A stretch of 64,000 nucleotides of DNA from positions 62,001-126,000 of the forward strand of contig NZ_JAFMTY010000001.1 of assembly GCF_017329605.1 (NCBI RefSeq). Reading direction: 5' to 3'. The notes beneath the pieces were generated by a model. It saw only the letters and a list, made by a program, of their open reading frames with translations. It was not told the DNA's origin and did no database searches. Below, one piece after another: positions 18,279 to 29,545 of this stretch (within the stretch, counting starts at the first letter, position 1; each line of letters opens with the position of its first letter). The position numbers and the translations under genes are program-made. Source of the stretch: Alicyclobacillus fructus. Its GTDB lineage: Bacteria > Bacillota > Bacilli > Alicyclobacillales > Alicyclobacillaceae.

Positions 18279-18981
18279 GCTTCAGCGGATTGACGCCTGC
18301 GCGAAGCGCCCAATCGACATCTGGACCAACTATCTGTTTTACCCACTGTCGATTCGGTTGGTGTATCTGCTTCGCAACACGCCGGTTACGCCGAACCAAA
18401 TCACGCTGTTTTCATTGTTTTTATGTCTACTCGGGTGCGTCGGGTTTTCGACCGGAATCCGCGGCGACGTCGTCGCCGGGCTCGTGCTGGTCGAGGTCTC
18501 ATACGTATTCGACTGCGCGGACGGGCAGTTGGCGCGGTACCGCCAGCAGTTTTCCGCCATCGGCGGTTGGCTGGATCAAGTGGCGGATCGCATCAAAGAG
18601 TTTGCCATCTACTTCAGCCTGGCCTACGGTTACACCCGCTGGCATCCGGAAGCGGTGGGCGTCTGGGAGTGGGCCGTCACCGCGCTGTTTGCCCTGTACC
18701 TTCTTGAGTATTATGGGCAAATTCGGTTCAAGCCTCGTGCCGTCGCGTCGGCAAACGCCCAAGCGAGCGAGGGGCATGAAGGCTTTCGACGCGCGCAGCG
18801 ATGGAGAAGCCTGGTGCCCTTTCGCGGCTTCATCATCGGCGAGCAATACTTTGCGCTGCTCGTCTTTGTGGCGTGCAACGCGGTCGTGGCCTTGTTTCAT
18901 TTTGTCGCCATCGTGGGGCTCGCCATGTGCGTGTATCGGCCGGCCGTCCAACTGTACAAGTGGTCCAAGGGCCTGTCGTGA
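18271..18981 (+). CDS. CDP-alcohol phosphatidyltransferase family membrane enzyme
   Basis: The product has 236 residues from ATG 18271, overlapping the preceding gene by 8 bases, with GGAGCGGG ahead. The full CDP-alcohol phosphotransferase motif D-x2-DG-x2-AR-x8-G-x3-D-x3-D is present near residues 77-101, starting DCADGQLARYRQQ and ending WLDQVADR. The N-terminus has the usual cytosolic TPNQITLFSL element, and about six membrane helices can be traced. Family members transfer a phosphoalcohol from a CDP-alcohol to a second alcohol, making phospholipids or soluble phosphodiesters. With its nucleotidyltransferase partner it forms a two-step module for an unidentified polar head group or solute. 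A good terminator follows. Confidence 0.85.
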   Translation: MSELQRIDACAKRPIDIWTNYLFYPLSIRLVYLLRNTPVTPNQITLFSLFLCLLGCVGFSTGIRGDVVAGLVLVEVSYVFDCADGQLARYRQQFSAIGGWLDQVADRIKEFAIYFSLAYGYTRWHPEAVGVWEWAVTALFALYLLEYYGQIRFKPRAVASANAQASEGHEGFRRAQRWRSLVPFRGFIIGEQYFALLVFVACNAVVALFHFVAIVGLAMCVYRPAVQLYKWSKGLS

Positions 18982-18990
18982 CGCCTTTCC

Positions 18991-19023
18991 GGCGCGGGGA
19001 GGGGGTTCCTTCCCGCGCCTTTT
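18991..19023 (+). terminator. terminator after the CDP-alcohol phosphotransferase gene
   Basis: Stem GGCGCGGG / CCCGCGCC with an internal loop, followed by TTTT (19020-19023). Confidence 0.8.
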
Positions 19024-19073
19024 CATGTCCGAATCTCGACAAGAATGCGAAACACAGAGAGACGGATGGGTGA

Positions 19074-21211
<2,138 letters not shown>

Positions 21212-21248
21212 GGTCCAACCCTCCCACGTGGAGATGAAAGCGCTTCTA

Positions 21249-21268
21249 GGAATGGTGTAACACGTTCC
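21249..21268. promoter_or_regulatory. imperfect inverted repeat in the iclR-praA intergenic region
   Basis: GGAA at 21249-21252 and TTCC at 21265-21268 frame an imperfect 20-base dyad between the divergent regulator and the pra operon. The element CGTTCC also occurs, inverted, just ahead of pobA. It is a candidate operator only. Confidence 0.3.
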
Positions 21269-21388
21269 GCATAGAGAAACAAGAGCGTATAGCGAGCGTT
21301 TTCAGCGTGATACGATGGGAACAGACGGAGCGAACCCTCCGCCGCGTTGGGTGATCGCGAGAACTGTAAAATTCGGGGAGGGATTGAC

Positions 21389-22198
21389 GTGAGCCTGGAA
21401 TTGGCAATGATCACGCCGCACACGCCGAGGATCTGCCACCGGGATCGCGTTCCGGAATTTCAGAAGCCCATGGTCGAAGCCATGCTGAAATGCGCGGACG
21501 TGATCGACGAGATTCGGCCCGACGTGGTGGTGATCATCTCGTGCCACTGGATGTCGAGCTTCATGCATTACGTCGACATCACGCCTCGTCACAAGGGAAT
21601 CTTGACGGCGGTGGAGTGCCCGGACCTGATCAGCGACGTGCCCTATGATCATCCGGGTCATCCAGAACTGGGCAAACGCCTGGTGGAGGCTGGAAAGAAG
21701 GAGGGGCTGCAGGTCGTCGCGGTGGACGATCCGACGTATGTGTGGGATTACGGCACGGTCGTGCCGCTGCGCTATCTGCTGAAGCGGCCGACGCCCGTCG
21801 TGGCCCTGTCGGTGTGTTGGGCCGCTTCGCTCGAGGAGTCGATGCGGTGGGGTGAAGTCATGGGGGACGTCTTTCTCGAGTCGCCCGAACGCGTTGTGTT
21901 TTTGGCGAGCGGCGCGCTTGCGCACAACCTGGGCCGAGGACCGGATAAATGGCCGAACATCACAGAACAAGCGCTGGATCGCGAATTTTGTCAATATCTC
22001 GTCAAAGGAGACAAGGAGTCGGCGGTCAGCATGCTGCCGTCGTACGTGCGCGCGGCGGGCGTCGAGTCCGGCGGGCGCCACGTGGCGGTCCTGCTCGGCG
22101 TTCTGCGAAAGCAGTTCCAAGGAGAGCTGCACGGATACGGGCCCTCGTCCGGTTCGGGCAATCCCGTGCTGACGATTCGGTATCGCGACGCCAGTTGA
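21389..22198 (+). CDS. praA: protocatechuate 2,3-dioxygenase (class III extradiol, LigB fold)
   Basis: The product has 269 residues from GTG 21389, with GGGGAGGG 6 bases upstream. The LigB-type fold shows the metal-ligand histidines in MITPHTPRICH (near residue 12) and IISCHWMSSF (near 50), and an acidic ligand later (VFLASGALAHNLG near 180 is the LigB signature region). Class III enzymes use Fe(II) for extradiol ring cleavage. Its head position in an operon of order A-B-E-G-F-D-C-H, as I recall the Paenibacillus pra cluster, with pobA nearby, supports 2,3-cleavage of protocatechuate to 5-carboxy-2-hydroxymuconate-6-semialdehyde. The alternative is homoprotocatechuate or another catechol as substrate. 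Confidence 0.8.
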   Translation: MSLELAMITPHTPRICHRDRVPEFQKPMVEAMLKCADVIDEIRPDVVVIISCHWMSSFMHYVDITPRHKGILTAVECPDLISDVPYDHPGHPELGKRLVEAGKKEGLQVVAVDDPTYVWDYGTVVPLRYLLKRPTPVVALSVCWAASLEESMRWGEVMGDVFLESPERVVFLASGALAHNLGRGPDKWPNITEQALDREFCQYLVKGDKESAVSMLPSYVRAAGVESGGRHVAVLLGVLRKQFQGELHGYGPSSGSGNPVLTIRYRDAS

Positions 22199-22241
22199 AT
22201 CGCGTCCAATACGCATGCATGACGACAAGTGAGGGATGAGC

Positions 22242-23678
22242 ATGGAGCGAGTGCTGCATTTTATCGACGGCGAGTTTGTGCCGTCTGAAGACGGCCGCAC
22301 CTTTGACAACATCAACCCCGCGACGGGCGAGCGGATTGGAACCGTGGCCGAGGGAGGACGGGCCGAGATCGACCGGGCGGTGCGGGCCGCGCGGCGGGCA
22401 TTTCGCACCTGGAGCCGCACGACGGCGCAAGAACGCGCCGCGATTCTCCACCGCATTGCCCAGTTGATTGAGGAAAACCTGGAGGAACTCGCGCTTCTCG
22501 AGACGACGGACACGGGCAAGCCGCTGTCGCTCGCCAAAAGCCTGGACATTCCGAGATCGGCCTACAATTTCCGCTTCTTTGCCGACTTCGTGAAAGGGCT
22601 GTCGACGGAGACGTTCGAAATGGAAGGTGTGGCGCTCAACTACGCGTTGAGGCGCCCCGTGGGCGTGGCGGGTCTCATTTCGCCGTGGAACTTGCCTCTG
22701 TTTCTGCTGACCTGGAAGGTCGCGCCGTGCCTCGCCGCAGGCAATACGTGCGTCATCAAGCCGGCCGAACTGACGCCGATGACGGCCACTCGGCTGGCGG
22801 AGATCTGCAAGCAGGCCGGCGTGCCGGACGGCGTGGTGAATGTCGTACACGGCTTTGGACCCGATGCGGCTGGGCAATTTCTGACGGAGCACGAAGACGT
22901 GGACCTGATTTCGCTCACGGGTGAGACGACGACGGGCAAGGCGGTGATGCGCTCTGCGGCGAGCACGCTGAAGAGGCTGTCGTTTGAGCTCGGAGGCAAG
23001 AACCCGAACATCGTCTTCGCGGATTGCGACTTTGACGACGCCATCGCGACGACCGTCCGCTCGAGCTTTGTCAACCAGGGTGAGGTGTGTCTCTGCGGAT
23101 CGCGCATCTACGTCGAGCGCCCGCTCTACGACCGTTTTGTGGAGGCGCTCGTGGATCGCGCGAAGAAGTTGAAGGTCGGCGATCCGCTCGATCCTGCGAC
23201 GGACGTCGGCAGCCTGATCTCGGAAGAGCACCTGGAGCGCGTCGACGGGTTTGTGCGCCGCGCCATCGAACAGGGTGGGCGCGTCTTGACCGGCGGCAGG
23301 CGGCCGGAACATCTGAAGCGGGGCGCCTTCTACGAGCCGACCGTGATCGTCGACGTGGACGAGACCTGCGAAATCACGCGGCAGGAGGTGTTCGGTCCCG
23401 TCGTCACCGTGCAGCCGTTCGACACGGAGGAAGAGGTGATTCGCCTCGCCAACGACACGCACTACGGCCTCTCCGCCACCGTGTGGACGTCGAACCTGAA
23501 GCGGGCGCACCGAGTGGCCGGCGAACTCGAGGCAGGTGTGATTTGGATCAACACGTGGTTCCTGCGCGACTTGAGGACCCCGTTCGGCGGCATGAAGCAG
23601 AGCGGCATCGGCCGGGAAGGCGGCGTGCACAGCTTTGAGTTTTTCACCGAGCTGAAAAACGTGTGCATCAAGTTGTGA
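22242..23678 (+). CDS. praB: 2-hydroxymuconate-6-semialdehyde dehydrogenase
   Basis: The product has 478 residues from ATG 22242, with GTGAGGG 7 bases upstream; ATG 22236 is in frame but too close to the SD. It is a classical aldehyde dehydrogenase: SPWNLPLFLLTWKVAPCLAA near residue 145, FELGGKNPNIVF near 250 with the general-base Glu, and catalytic Cys in VNQGEVCLCGSRIY near 285. The C-terminus FGGMKQSGIGREGG is typical of hydroxymuconic semialdehyde dehydrogenases. It oxidises 2-hydroxymuconate semialdehyde to 2-hydroxymuconate with NAD+. It is the second gene of the operon, 43 bases after praA. Confidence 0.88.
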   Translation: MERVLHFIDGEFVPSEDGRTFDNINPATGERIGTVAEGGRAEIDRAVRAARRAFRTWSRTTAQERAAILHRIAQLIEENLEELALLETTDTGKPLSLAKSLDIPRSAYNFRFFADFVKGLSTETFEMEGVALNYALRRPVGVAGLISPWNLPLFLLTWKVAPCLAAGNTCVIKPAELTPMTATRLAEICKQAGVPDGVVNVVHGFGPDAAGQFLTEHEDVDLISLTGETTTGKAVMRSAASTLKRLSFELGGKNPNIVFADCDFDDAIATTVRSSFVNQGEVCLCGSRIYVERPLYDRFVEALVDRAKKLKVGDPLDPATDVGSLISEEHLERVDGFVRRAIEQGGRVLTGGRRPEHLKRGAFYEPTVIVDVDETCEITRQEVFGPVVTVQPFDTEEEVIRLANDTHYGLSATVWTSNLKRAHRVAGELEAGVIWINTWFLRDLRTPFGGMKQSGIGREGGVHSFEFFTELKNVCIKL

Positions 23679-23692
23679 TCGGAGTGGATGAG

Positions 23693-24487
23693 ATGAGTGA
23701 ACGGTTGATCTCCCTGGCTGACGCGCTGCGGCGGGCAGAGGCCGAACGCGCGCCCATTCCGCCGTTGACGGACGACCACGCGGACCTCACGGTGCAGGAC
23801 GCGTACCGCATTCAGCAGCTCAACGTGGAGAAGCGGATCGCTATGGGCGATCGCGTCGTGGGACACAAGATTGGGCTCACGAGCAAGCCGATGCAGCTCC
23901 AGCTCGGCGTGAGCGAGCCGGACTTCGGACACCTGTTTCAGTCGATGTGGTTCGAGAGCGGCTCCGCGATCGACTTTCCCTTGATTCAGCCCAAAGTAGA
24001 ACCCGAAATCGCGTTCATCTTATCGGACGATCTCGTCGGCCCGGGGGTGGACCTCCACCGCGTGTTGGCGGCCACCCGAGCCGTCGTGCCCGCCATCGAG
24101 GTGATCGACAGCCGAATCGCGGACTGGAAAATCCGGCTGGTGGACACCATCGCGGACAACGCGTCCGCGGGATGTTTCGTGCTTGGCCATCTGCCGACGC
24201 CTGTGTCGGGCGTCGATCTGGAGACCGTGGGCGGTGTGCTGAAGGTCAACGGCGAAGTGGTCCAGACGGGCGCGGGGGCGGCCGTGATGGGGCATCCGGC
24301 GAAGGCCGTTGCGTGGCTCGCCAACACGCTGACGGAGCTGGGCACGCCGCTTCGCGCGGGTCATGTCGTGTTGTCGGGCGCCGTGAGCGCCGCCGTCCCG
24401 ATTCATCCGGGCGATCGCGTTCAGTTGTCGTTTGGACCGCTTGGGGCAGTGGAGTTCGTGTGGGCGAAAGGAGCGGGATCGGAGTGA
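23693..24487 (+). CDS. praE: 2-hydroxypenta-2,4-dienoate hydratase
   Basis: The product has 264 residues from ATG 23693 (GGAGTGG upstream). It belongs to the hydratase/decarboxylase family of meta-cleavage pathways: [17 protein letters not shown] near residue 55, [10 protein letters not shown] near 100, [12 protein letters not shown] near 130 and [11 protein letters not shown] near 150. It adds water to 2-hydroxypenta-2,4-dienoate to give 4-hydroxy-2-oxovalerate. The paralogue at 26417 shares these motifs, so the two roles (hydratase and decarboxylase) are separated mainly by gene order. The stop overlaps the GTG of the next gene (GTGA). Confidence 0.82.
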   Translation: MSERLISLADALRRAEAERAPIPPLTDDHADLTVQDAYRIQQLNVEKRIAMGDRVVGHKIGLTSKPMQLQLGVSEPDFGHLFQSMWFESGSAIDFPLIQPKVEPEIAFILSDDLVGPGVDLHRVLAATRAVVPAIEVIDSRIADWKIRLVDTIADNASAGCFVLGHLPTPVSGVDLETVGGVLKVNGEVVQTGAGAAVMGHPAKAVAWLANTLTELGTPLRAGHVVLSGAVSAAVPIHPGDRVQLSFGPLGAVEFVWAKGAGSE

Positions 24488-25383
24488 AAAAGCTCAGTGC
24501 CGCGATCGTCGGGTCCGGCAACATCGGGACGGATCTGATGATCAAGTTGAAGCGGAGCCCGTGGATTGAACCGCGCTGGATGATCGGCATTGATCCCGAG
24601 TCGGACGGCCTTCGCCGCGCCCGCGAGATGGGGCTCGAGACATCGGCCGATGGCCTGAAGGCGGTCCTGGAACAAGGCGTGCGCCCTGACATCGTGTTCG
24701 ACGCGACGAGTGCAAAGGCGCACGTCCGCCACGCCAAACTGTTGCGCGAGGCGGGCATCCAGGCCGTGGACCTGACGCCGGCCGCGCGCGGGCCGTACGT
24801 GATCGCGGCGGTGAACCTGGAGGAGCACCTCGATTCGCCCAACGTGAACATGGTCACGTGCGGCGGGCAGGCGACGGTGCCGATGGTGTACGCCGTCAGC
24901 CGAGTGGTCGGCGTGCGCTATGCCGAGATCGTGGCGACCATTGCCAGCAAGAGCGCCGGGCCGGGCACGCGGGCGAACATCGACGAATTCACGCAGACCA
25001 CGGCTCGCGCCCTGGAGGCCATCGGCGGCGCGAAGCGGGGCAAGGCCATCATCATCCTGAATCCGGCGGAGCCCCCCATTCTGATGCGGGACACCATCTA
25101 CTGCTTGATGGAAGATGCCAGCGCGGAAATCAGGGACAAGGTGCGCGAGTCCATCGAACAGATGGTGCGCCACGTGCAGACGTTTGTGCCAGGCTACCGG
25201 CTGAACCGCGAGCCCATCTTCCAGGACGATCTCGTCAGCATCTCCATCGAGGTCGAAGGGCTCGGGGACTACCTGCCGGTGTACGCGGGCAACCTCGACA
25301 TCATGACGGCGGCGGCGGTCAAATTTGGCGAAGAATACGCGCGTCACAAGATGCAGGTGGCGTCGGCGGAAGAGGCGAGGTGA
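24484..25383 (+). CDS. praG: acetaldehyde dehydrogenase (acylating)
   Basis: The product has 299 residues from GTG 24484 (AAAGGAG 9 bases upstream). The Rossmann motif [20 protein letters not shown] opens the protein, and the catalytic Cys lies in [20 protein letters not shown] near residue 130. [18 protein letters not shown] is diagnostic of the MhpF/DmpF family. It converts the aldolase-derived acetaldehyde to acetyl-CoA using CoA and NAD+. It normally forms a channelling complex with the aldolase encoded next, and the 6-base gap and order support that here. Confidence 0.93.
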   Translation: MKKLSAAIVGSGNIGTDLMIKLKRSPWIEPRWMIGIDPESDGLRRAREMGLETSADGLKAVLEQGVRPDIVFDATSAKAHVRHAKLLREAGIQAVDLTPAARGPYVIAAVNLEEHLDSPNVNMVTCGGQATVPMVYAVSRVVGVRYAEIVATIASKSAGPGTRANIDEFTQTTARALEAIGGAKRGKAIIILNPAEPPILMRDTIYCLMEDASAEIRDKVRESIEQMVRHVQTFVPGYRLNREPIFQDDLVSISIEVEGLGDYLPVYAGNLDIMTAAAVKFGEEYARHKMQVASAEEAR

Positions 25384-25389
25384 GACGCG

Positions 25390-26448
25390 GTGGCGTATCG
25401 GTACAAGATCGAGATCACGGACGTCACGCTGCGCGACGGAATGCACGCCGTGAGGCACCAGTTCAGCGTCGAGGACGCGAAAGCCATCGCGGCGGCGCTC
25501 GACAAGACGGGTGTGGCCAAGATCGAAGCCGCACACGGAGACGGACTCGGCGGAAGCTCGATTCAATACGGCTTTGCCAAAGAGGCCGAAGAGGACTATC
25601 TCGGCGCGGTCTGCGGAGCCGTTCACCATTCGCAGGTGGTGGCGCTCCTTCTTCCCGGAATCGGGACACTCGAAGACTTGAAGCGCGCCGTAGGCCTCGG
25701 CATCCGGGGCGTGCGCGTCGCCACGCACTCCACGGAAGCGGACATTTCGGCGGAACACATGGAAGAGGCGCGCAAGATGGGGCTTGATGTCGTCGGCTTC
25801 CTGATGATGAGCCACATGACCGAGACCGAGCGCCTAGTGGAAGAGGCGAAGAAGATGGCCTCCTACGGCGCGCATTGCGTGTACATCGTCGACTCCGCAG
25901 GGGCCATGCTGATGGACGAAGTACGCCGCAAAGTGTCCGCGCTCAGGGCAGCGCTGCCGGACGACGTGCAGGTCGGCTTCCACGCGCACAACAACCTCGG
26001 CGTGGCGGTCGCCAATTCCATCGCGGCCGTGGAAGAGGGGGCCTATCGGATCGACGCGAGCCTCGCAGGTCTGGGCGCAGGCGCCGGCAATACGCCGCTC
26101 GAGGTGTTTGTGGCGGCCTGCGAGAAGTACGGCATCGGGACCGGCGTGGATCTGTACGCGGCCATGGACGCGGCGGAAGACGTGGTGCGGCCCAGGATGA
26201 TGCGGCCCGTCTTGACGGATCGCACGGCCCTCACGCTCGGCTATGCGGGCGTGTATTCGAGCTTCCTTCTGCACGCGGAGCGCGCAGCCCAGCAGTTCGG
26301 GGTGGATGTGCGGGACATCCTCGTGGAGCTCGGCAAGCGGCGCGTGGTCGGAGGTCAGGAGGATATGATCGTCGACGTCGCGTACGAGATCGCGCATGGC
26401 AGGGAGGCGAAGGGGCATGGCGCACTCACTTCAAGCCATCGCGGATGA
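25390..26448 (+). CDS. praF: 4-hydroxy-2-oxovalerate aldolase
   Basis: The product has 352 residues from GTG 25390. The HMGL-like TIM barrel starts [20 protein letters not shown] with the catalytic Arg/Asp/His set. [20 protein letters not shown] near residue 200 holds the metal-ligand histidines. The C-terminal communication domain (about 290-340) links it to the dehydrogenase partner. It cleaves 4-hydroxy-2-oxovalerate to pyruvate and acetaldehyde. It overlaps the following decarboxylase gene by 32 bases. Confidence 0.94.
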   Translation: MAYRYKIEITDVTLRDGMHAVRHQFSVEDAKAIAAALDKTGVAKIEAAHGDGLGGSSIQYGFAKEAEEDYLGAVCGAVHHSQVVALLLPGIGTLEDLKRAVGLGIRGVRVATHSTEADISAEHMEEARKMGLDVVGFLMMSHMTETERLVEEAKKMASYGAHCVYIVDSAGAMLMDEVRRKVSALRAALPDDVQVGFHAHNNLGVAVANSIAAVEEGAYRIDASLAGLGAGAGNTPLEVFVAACEKYGIGTGVDLYAAMDAAEDVVRPRMMRPVLTDRTALTLGYAGVYSSFLLHAERAAQQFGVDVRDILVELGKRRVVGGQEDMIVDVAYEIAHGREAKGHGALTSSHRG

Positions 26449-27196
26449 ACTCTATCGCCACCAGACGTCGGCGACCGAGTTGAAGAAATTGACGCTTCGG
26501 TACGACGGCCTGACGGTGGACGACGCCTATGAGATCCAGCGGCTCACCGTGCAGAAGTATATCGCGGAGGGAGCGCGCCTCGTCGGATGGAAGATGGGGC
26601 TCACGAGCAAGGCGAAGCAGCGGTCCGTCGGTGTCGACGAGCCGATCTTCGGGCATCTGCTGTCCACGATGGAGCTGGAGAGGCCTGTTCTGTCGATGAA
26701 GGGGCTCATCCACCCGCGCGTGGAGCCGGAAATCGCGTTCGTGTTCCGCAGCCGCCTCGAGGGCCCACACGTGACCGCGCGCGACGTGTGGCTGGCGACC
26801 GAGTGCGTCGTGCCGGCCGTCGAAGTCATCGACAGCCGCTACGAGAACTTTTCCTTCACGCTGGTGGACGTGATCGCCGACAACGCCTCGAGTGCGCGAT
26901 TCTATCTGGCGGATCAGGCGGTTTCGCCGTACGCGTGTCGCCTGGACGAGGTCGGCGTCGTGATGCGCGTGAACGGCGAAGTCGCCCAGACCGGCGCCGG
27001 CGCGGCCGTCCTGGGCCACCCCGTGCGATCCGTCGTGGAGCAGGTGCGGATGCTCACCCGCTTCGGCGCTGCCATCGAGCCGGGGATGGTGGTGTTGACG
27101 GGCGGCATCACCGAGGCTGTCTATGTCCACCCGGGCGATCGCGTCGAGATCGCCTTCGCGGGCATGGGCGCCCTGGAACTCGACGTCACCGAGTGA
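26417..27196 (+). CDS. praD: 4-oxalocrotonate decarboxylase
   Basis: The product has 259 residues from ATG 26417, with GGGAGGCGAAGGGG upstream, inside the end of praF. Motifs parallel the hydratase paralogue: [20 protein letters not shown] near residue 55, [27 protein letters not shown] and [11 protein letters not shown]. The decarboxylase releases CO2 from the tautomer of 2-hydroxymuconate (4-oxalocrotonate), giving 2-hydroxypenta-2,4-dienoate. It is assigned as decarboxylase because it sits beside the tautomerase gene, as in other meta-cleavage operons. Hydratase and decarboxylase usually act as a complex. Confidence 0.82.
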   Translation: MAHSLQAIADELYRHQTSATELKKLTLRYDGLTVDDAYEIQRLTVQKYIAEGARLVGWKMGLTSKAKQRSVGVDEPIFGHLLSTMELERPVLSMKGLIHPRVEPEIAFVFRSRLEGPHVTARDVWLATECVVPAVEVIDSRYENFSFTLVDVIADNASSARFYLADQAVSPYACRLDEVGVVMRVNGEVAQTGAGAAVLGHPVRSVVEQVRMLTRFGAAIEPGMVVLTGGITEAVYVHPGDRVEIAFAGMGALELDVTE

Positions 27197-27209
27197 AGGA
27201 GGTGTGCGG

Positions 27210-27419
27210 ATGCCGCTGATTCAGGTCACCATGGTGGAAGGGCGCTCGCCTGCGCAGAAGCGAGCTCTCATCGAGAAGCTGACCGATGCGGTGGTGGATA
27301 CGCTCGGCGCCAAACGGGAGACGGTGCGCGTCATTCTGTACGAAGTGCCGAAATCCCACTGGGGCGTTGGCGGAGTGTCGAAGGAAGAGCAGGACGCGCG
27401 CCTGGGTGAAGGTCCATGA
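27210..27419 (+). CDS. praC: 4-oxalocrotonate tautomerase
   Basis: The product has 69 residues from ATG 27210, with AAGGAGG 8 bases upstream. MPLIQVTMVEGRSPAQKRAL places the catalytic Pro directly after Met, the hallmark of the 4-OT family. Arg residues follow, and VRVILYEVPKSHWGVGG has the typical hydrophobic active-site segment. It isomerises 2-hydroxymuconate to 2-oxo-3-hexenedioate. The stop overlaps the ATG of the next gene. Confidence 0.92.
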   Translation: MPLIQVTMVEGRSPAQKRALIEKLTDAVVDTLGAKRETVRVILYEVPKSHWGVGGVSKEEQDARLGEGP

Positions 27420-28384
27420 CGAAGCCAAGACGGACGGCGGACGTGCACGCGCACTTTCTGCCCGAATCGGTCCTCGGGTTTCTCGAGCGAGAACCGCGGG
27501 TTCAGGTGTCGCTCGAGCGGCGCGATCCCGGCAAGGAGCCGTTCCTCACCGTGGAGGGGCGTTGGTCGTTCGAGCTCAAGCGGACTTTTGTCGACTTTGG
27601 CGAGTTCGAGCGGGCCTATCGACAGGCCGGGATCGAGTTCGCCCTGGTCTCGCCCCTGCCGCAGCTTTTCGTGTATCACCTGCCGGCCGAGGTGGGCGCA
27701 CACGTGGCGGAAGTGTACAACGACGCGCTGCGGGATGCCTTGGTGAGCGAACGCATGGCGTTTCGCCCGCTCGCGACCCTTCCGCTCGCTCATCCAGATG
27801 CGGCCGCACGGGAGTTGGAGCGCCGCTTGGATCAGGGATTCGCGGGCGCGATTGTGGGCCCAGGTGTCGGCGAATCGCTCCTCGGCGACGAGAGGTTCTG
27901 GCCCGTGTGGGAGGTCGCGAACGCCCGCCGTGCGATTCTGTTTCTTCACCCGCTGTTGCCCGCGGATCCGCGGGCGAGCCGCCTCGCGCTGCCGAATTTG
28001 ATCGGCGTGCCGTGGGAGACGACGCTGGCCGCCGCCCACATCGTTTTGTCGGGCCTTCTCGATCGGTATCCCGAGGTGCGGCTGCTGTTGGCGCACGGAG
28101 GCGGCTTTTTGCCCTATCAGATCGGACGGATCGAGAAAGGATATGAGGTGTGGCCGCACGTGAAAGGGCGGCTTCAGGATCGGCCGGCGGCGTATCTTCG
28201 GCGCATGTTCTACGACAACGTGCTCTGGTCCGAGGCAGCGCTCCAGTGCTTGATCGATGTCGTCGGCGCCGATCGCGTCCTCCCGGGATCGGATTTTCCG
28301 TTCGACTTGTCGGCCTGGCCGCCGCGCCCAGGCGCGGACGTGTCGCCGCTCGTGGGGGATTTTGAGCCTGAGGTGGAACGATGA
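27416..28384 (+). CDS. praH: 5-carboxy-2-hydroxymuconate-6-semialdehyde decarboxylase (ACMSD-like amidohydrolase)
   Basis: The product has 322 residues; ATG 27416 overlaps the praC stop. The metal-binding ADVHAHFLP opens the amidohydrolase-2 barrel, with LFLHPLLP near residue 180, LLLAHGGGFLPYQIGR near 222 and PGSDFPFDL near 292 supplying further ligands. The family includes ACMS decarboxylase, which acts on a very similar ring-fission semialdehyde. In the pra pathway this enzyme removes the carboxyl group from the PraA product so that PraB can act. Its presence in the operon is the strongest evidence that the substrate is protocatechuate, since simple catechols would not need it. Confidence 0.85.
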   Translation: MTKPRRTADVHAHFLPESVLGFLEREPRVQVSLERRDPGKEPFLTVEGRWSFELKRTFVDFGEFERAYRQAGIEFALVSPLPQLFVYHLPAEVGAHVAEVYNDALRDALVSERMAFRPLATLPLAHPDAAARELERRLDQGFAGAIVGPGVGESLLGDERFWPVWEVANARRAILFLHPLLPADPRASRLALPNLIGVPWETTLAAAHIVLSGLLDRYPEVRLLLAHGGGFLPYQIGRIEKGYEVWPHVKGRLQDRPAAYLRRMFYDNVLWSEAALQCLIDVVGADRVLPGSDFPFDLSAWPPRPGADVSPLVGDFEPEVER

Positions 28385-28415
28385 CAAGCGCAGGGGCATA
28401 GGCCCTGCGCTTGTC
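28383..28415 (+). terminator. strong hairpin at the end of the pra operon
   Basis: A perfect 13-base-pair stem GACAAGCGCAGGG / CCCTGCGCTTGTC with a 7-base loop starts at the praH stop. It is followed by GTCCTCTTG rather than a T-run, so termination may be partial or the hairpin may protect the mRNA end. Confidence 0.55.
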
Positions 28416-28448
28416 GTCCTCTTGTCCAGTTTGGCTGTCACGAAAGCG

Positions 28449-28477
28449 TTGACAATCCGCGCAAGATCGAGCATGAT
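28449..28477 (+). promoter_or_regulatory. promoter of the extradiol dioxygenase-gntR operon
   Basis: A perfect -35 TTGACA (28449-28454), 17-base spacer and CATGAT (28472-28477; four of six matches) lie about 80 bases before the dioxygenase start. Confidence 0.55.
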
Positions 28478-28491
28478 CATTTTGTAGTCCA

Positions 28492-28506
28492 GATTGTCAT
28501 ACAATC
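28492..28506. promoter_or_regulatory. GntR-type operator palindrome
   Basis: GATTGT-CAT-ACAATC is a perfect 6-3-6 dyad just downstream of the candidate -10. Its GT-N3-AC core fits the FadR/VanR (FCD) subgroup of GntR regulators. The second gene of this operon encodes such a regulator, so autoregulation is likely. Confidence 0.55.
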
Positions 28507-28558
28507 ATGTTGCCTCACGGTCCGGCGCGACACATCTGACGAGAGAGGGGGACCTGTT

Positions 28559-29506
28559 TTGACCGTCGAACCCTGTTACGACATCGCCCATCTCGGGCAT
28601 GTGGAGCTGTTGACGCCTGTGCTCGAGGAGAGTTACGCGTTCTTTCATGACATCCTGGGCATGGAAGAAGTCGCCCGCGAGCACCAATCCATCTATCTCC
28701 GATGCATGGGCGATTACGAGATGTACTCGCTCATCCTAACCGAATCCCCGCGAGCCGGCGTGGGTCAGACGGCGCTTCGCACGACAAGCCAGGCTGCGCT
28801 GGAGCGCCGAGTGGAAGCGCTCACCGCAGCCGGCGTGGATGGCGCGTGGGTGGACGGAAATCTGGGACATGGGCCTGGCTACCAATTTCGCGGCCCGGAT
28901 GGTCACCTGTACGAGCTGTACTACGAGACCTCCTACTATGAGCCGCCCGAACACCTCCGCCCCTGCCTGAAGAATCAGCCCCAGAAGTTCACGGGCCGAG
29001 GGGTCGGGGTGAAGACGCTGGATCACATCAACTTTCTGTCATCCGATGCCGAACGGGACGGCGATTTTGTCGAGTCGGTGCTCGGACTCAAACTCACGGA
29101 GCAGATTCGGCTCGACAACGGCAAGAGGCCAGGTGTGTGGTATCGCGCGATGAACAAGTCGTACGATGTCGTCTACACCTTGGACGCCACGGGCGCGAAA
29201 GGCCGCTTGCACCACATCGCATTTCGCGTGGACACCAACGAGTCCATCTGGCGAGCGGCGGACTTGTTCATCGATCACGGCGTGTTCATTGAATTTGCGC
29301 CCAGCAAACACGCCATCAACCAGACCTACTTCGTCTACGTCTATGAGCCGGGCGGGAACCGGATCGAGGTATGCGCCGGGGGTTACTTGGTCCTCGCACC
29401 GGATTGGAAGCCCATTACATGGACGGAAGCCGAGCGGGCCAGGGGGCAAGCCTGGGGCAACAAGACCGTGGAGAGCTTTCACCACTATGGCACGCCTGTG
29501 GTATAA
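28559..29506 (+). CDS. XylE-like (VOC superfamily) extradiol dioxygenase
   Basis: The product has 315 residues from TTG 28559 with GAGAGAGGGGG upstream. It has two VOC domains. The C-terminal one carries the probable iron ligands: His in TLDHINFLSS near residue 153, His in GRLHHIAFRVD near 220 and Glu in YEPGGNRIEVCAGGY near 270. The C-terminal WKPITWTEAERARGQAWG resembles the tail of catechol 2,3-dioxygenases (XylE group). It opens an aromatic diol by extradiol cleavage. Catechol, homoprotocatechuate or a protocatechuate-type diol are all possible. It is co-transcribed with a GntR regulator and precedes an operon with GalB/GalC-like enzymes, which suggests a carboxylated substrate (inference). 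Confidence 0.8.
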   Translation: MTVEPCYDIAHLGHVELLTPVLEESYAFFHDILGMEEVAREHQSIYLRCMGDYEMYSLILTESPRAGVGQTALRTTSQAALERRVEALTAAGVDGAWVDGNLGHGPGYQFRGPDGHLYELYYETSYYEPPEHLRPCLKNQPQKFTGRGVGVKTLDHINFLSSDAERDGDFVESVLGLKLTEQIRLDNGKRPGVWYRAMNKSYDVVYTLDATGAKGRLHHIAFRVDTNESIWRAADLFIDHGVFIEFAPSKHAINQTYFVYVYEPGGNRIEVCAGGYLVLAPDWKPITWTEAERARGQAWGNKTVESFHHYGTPVV

Positions 29507-29545
29507 CTGTTCCAGGTGACAAGTCGACCGGAAGGCGGTGCCTTA

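Noticed and set aside
28559-29506. Glyoxalase I instead of ring-cleavage dioxygenase
   Set aside because: The protein has two VOC domains, His-His-Glu ligands in the second domain, and a XylE-like C-terminal tail. Neighbouring genes are aromatic catabolic.
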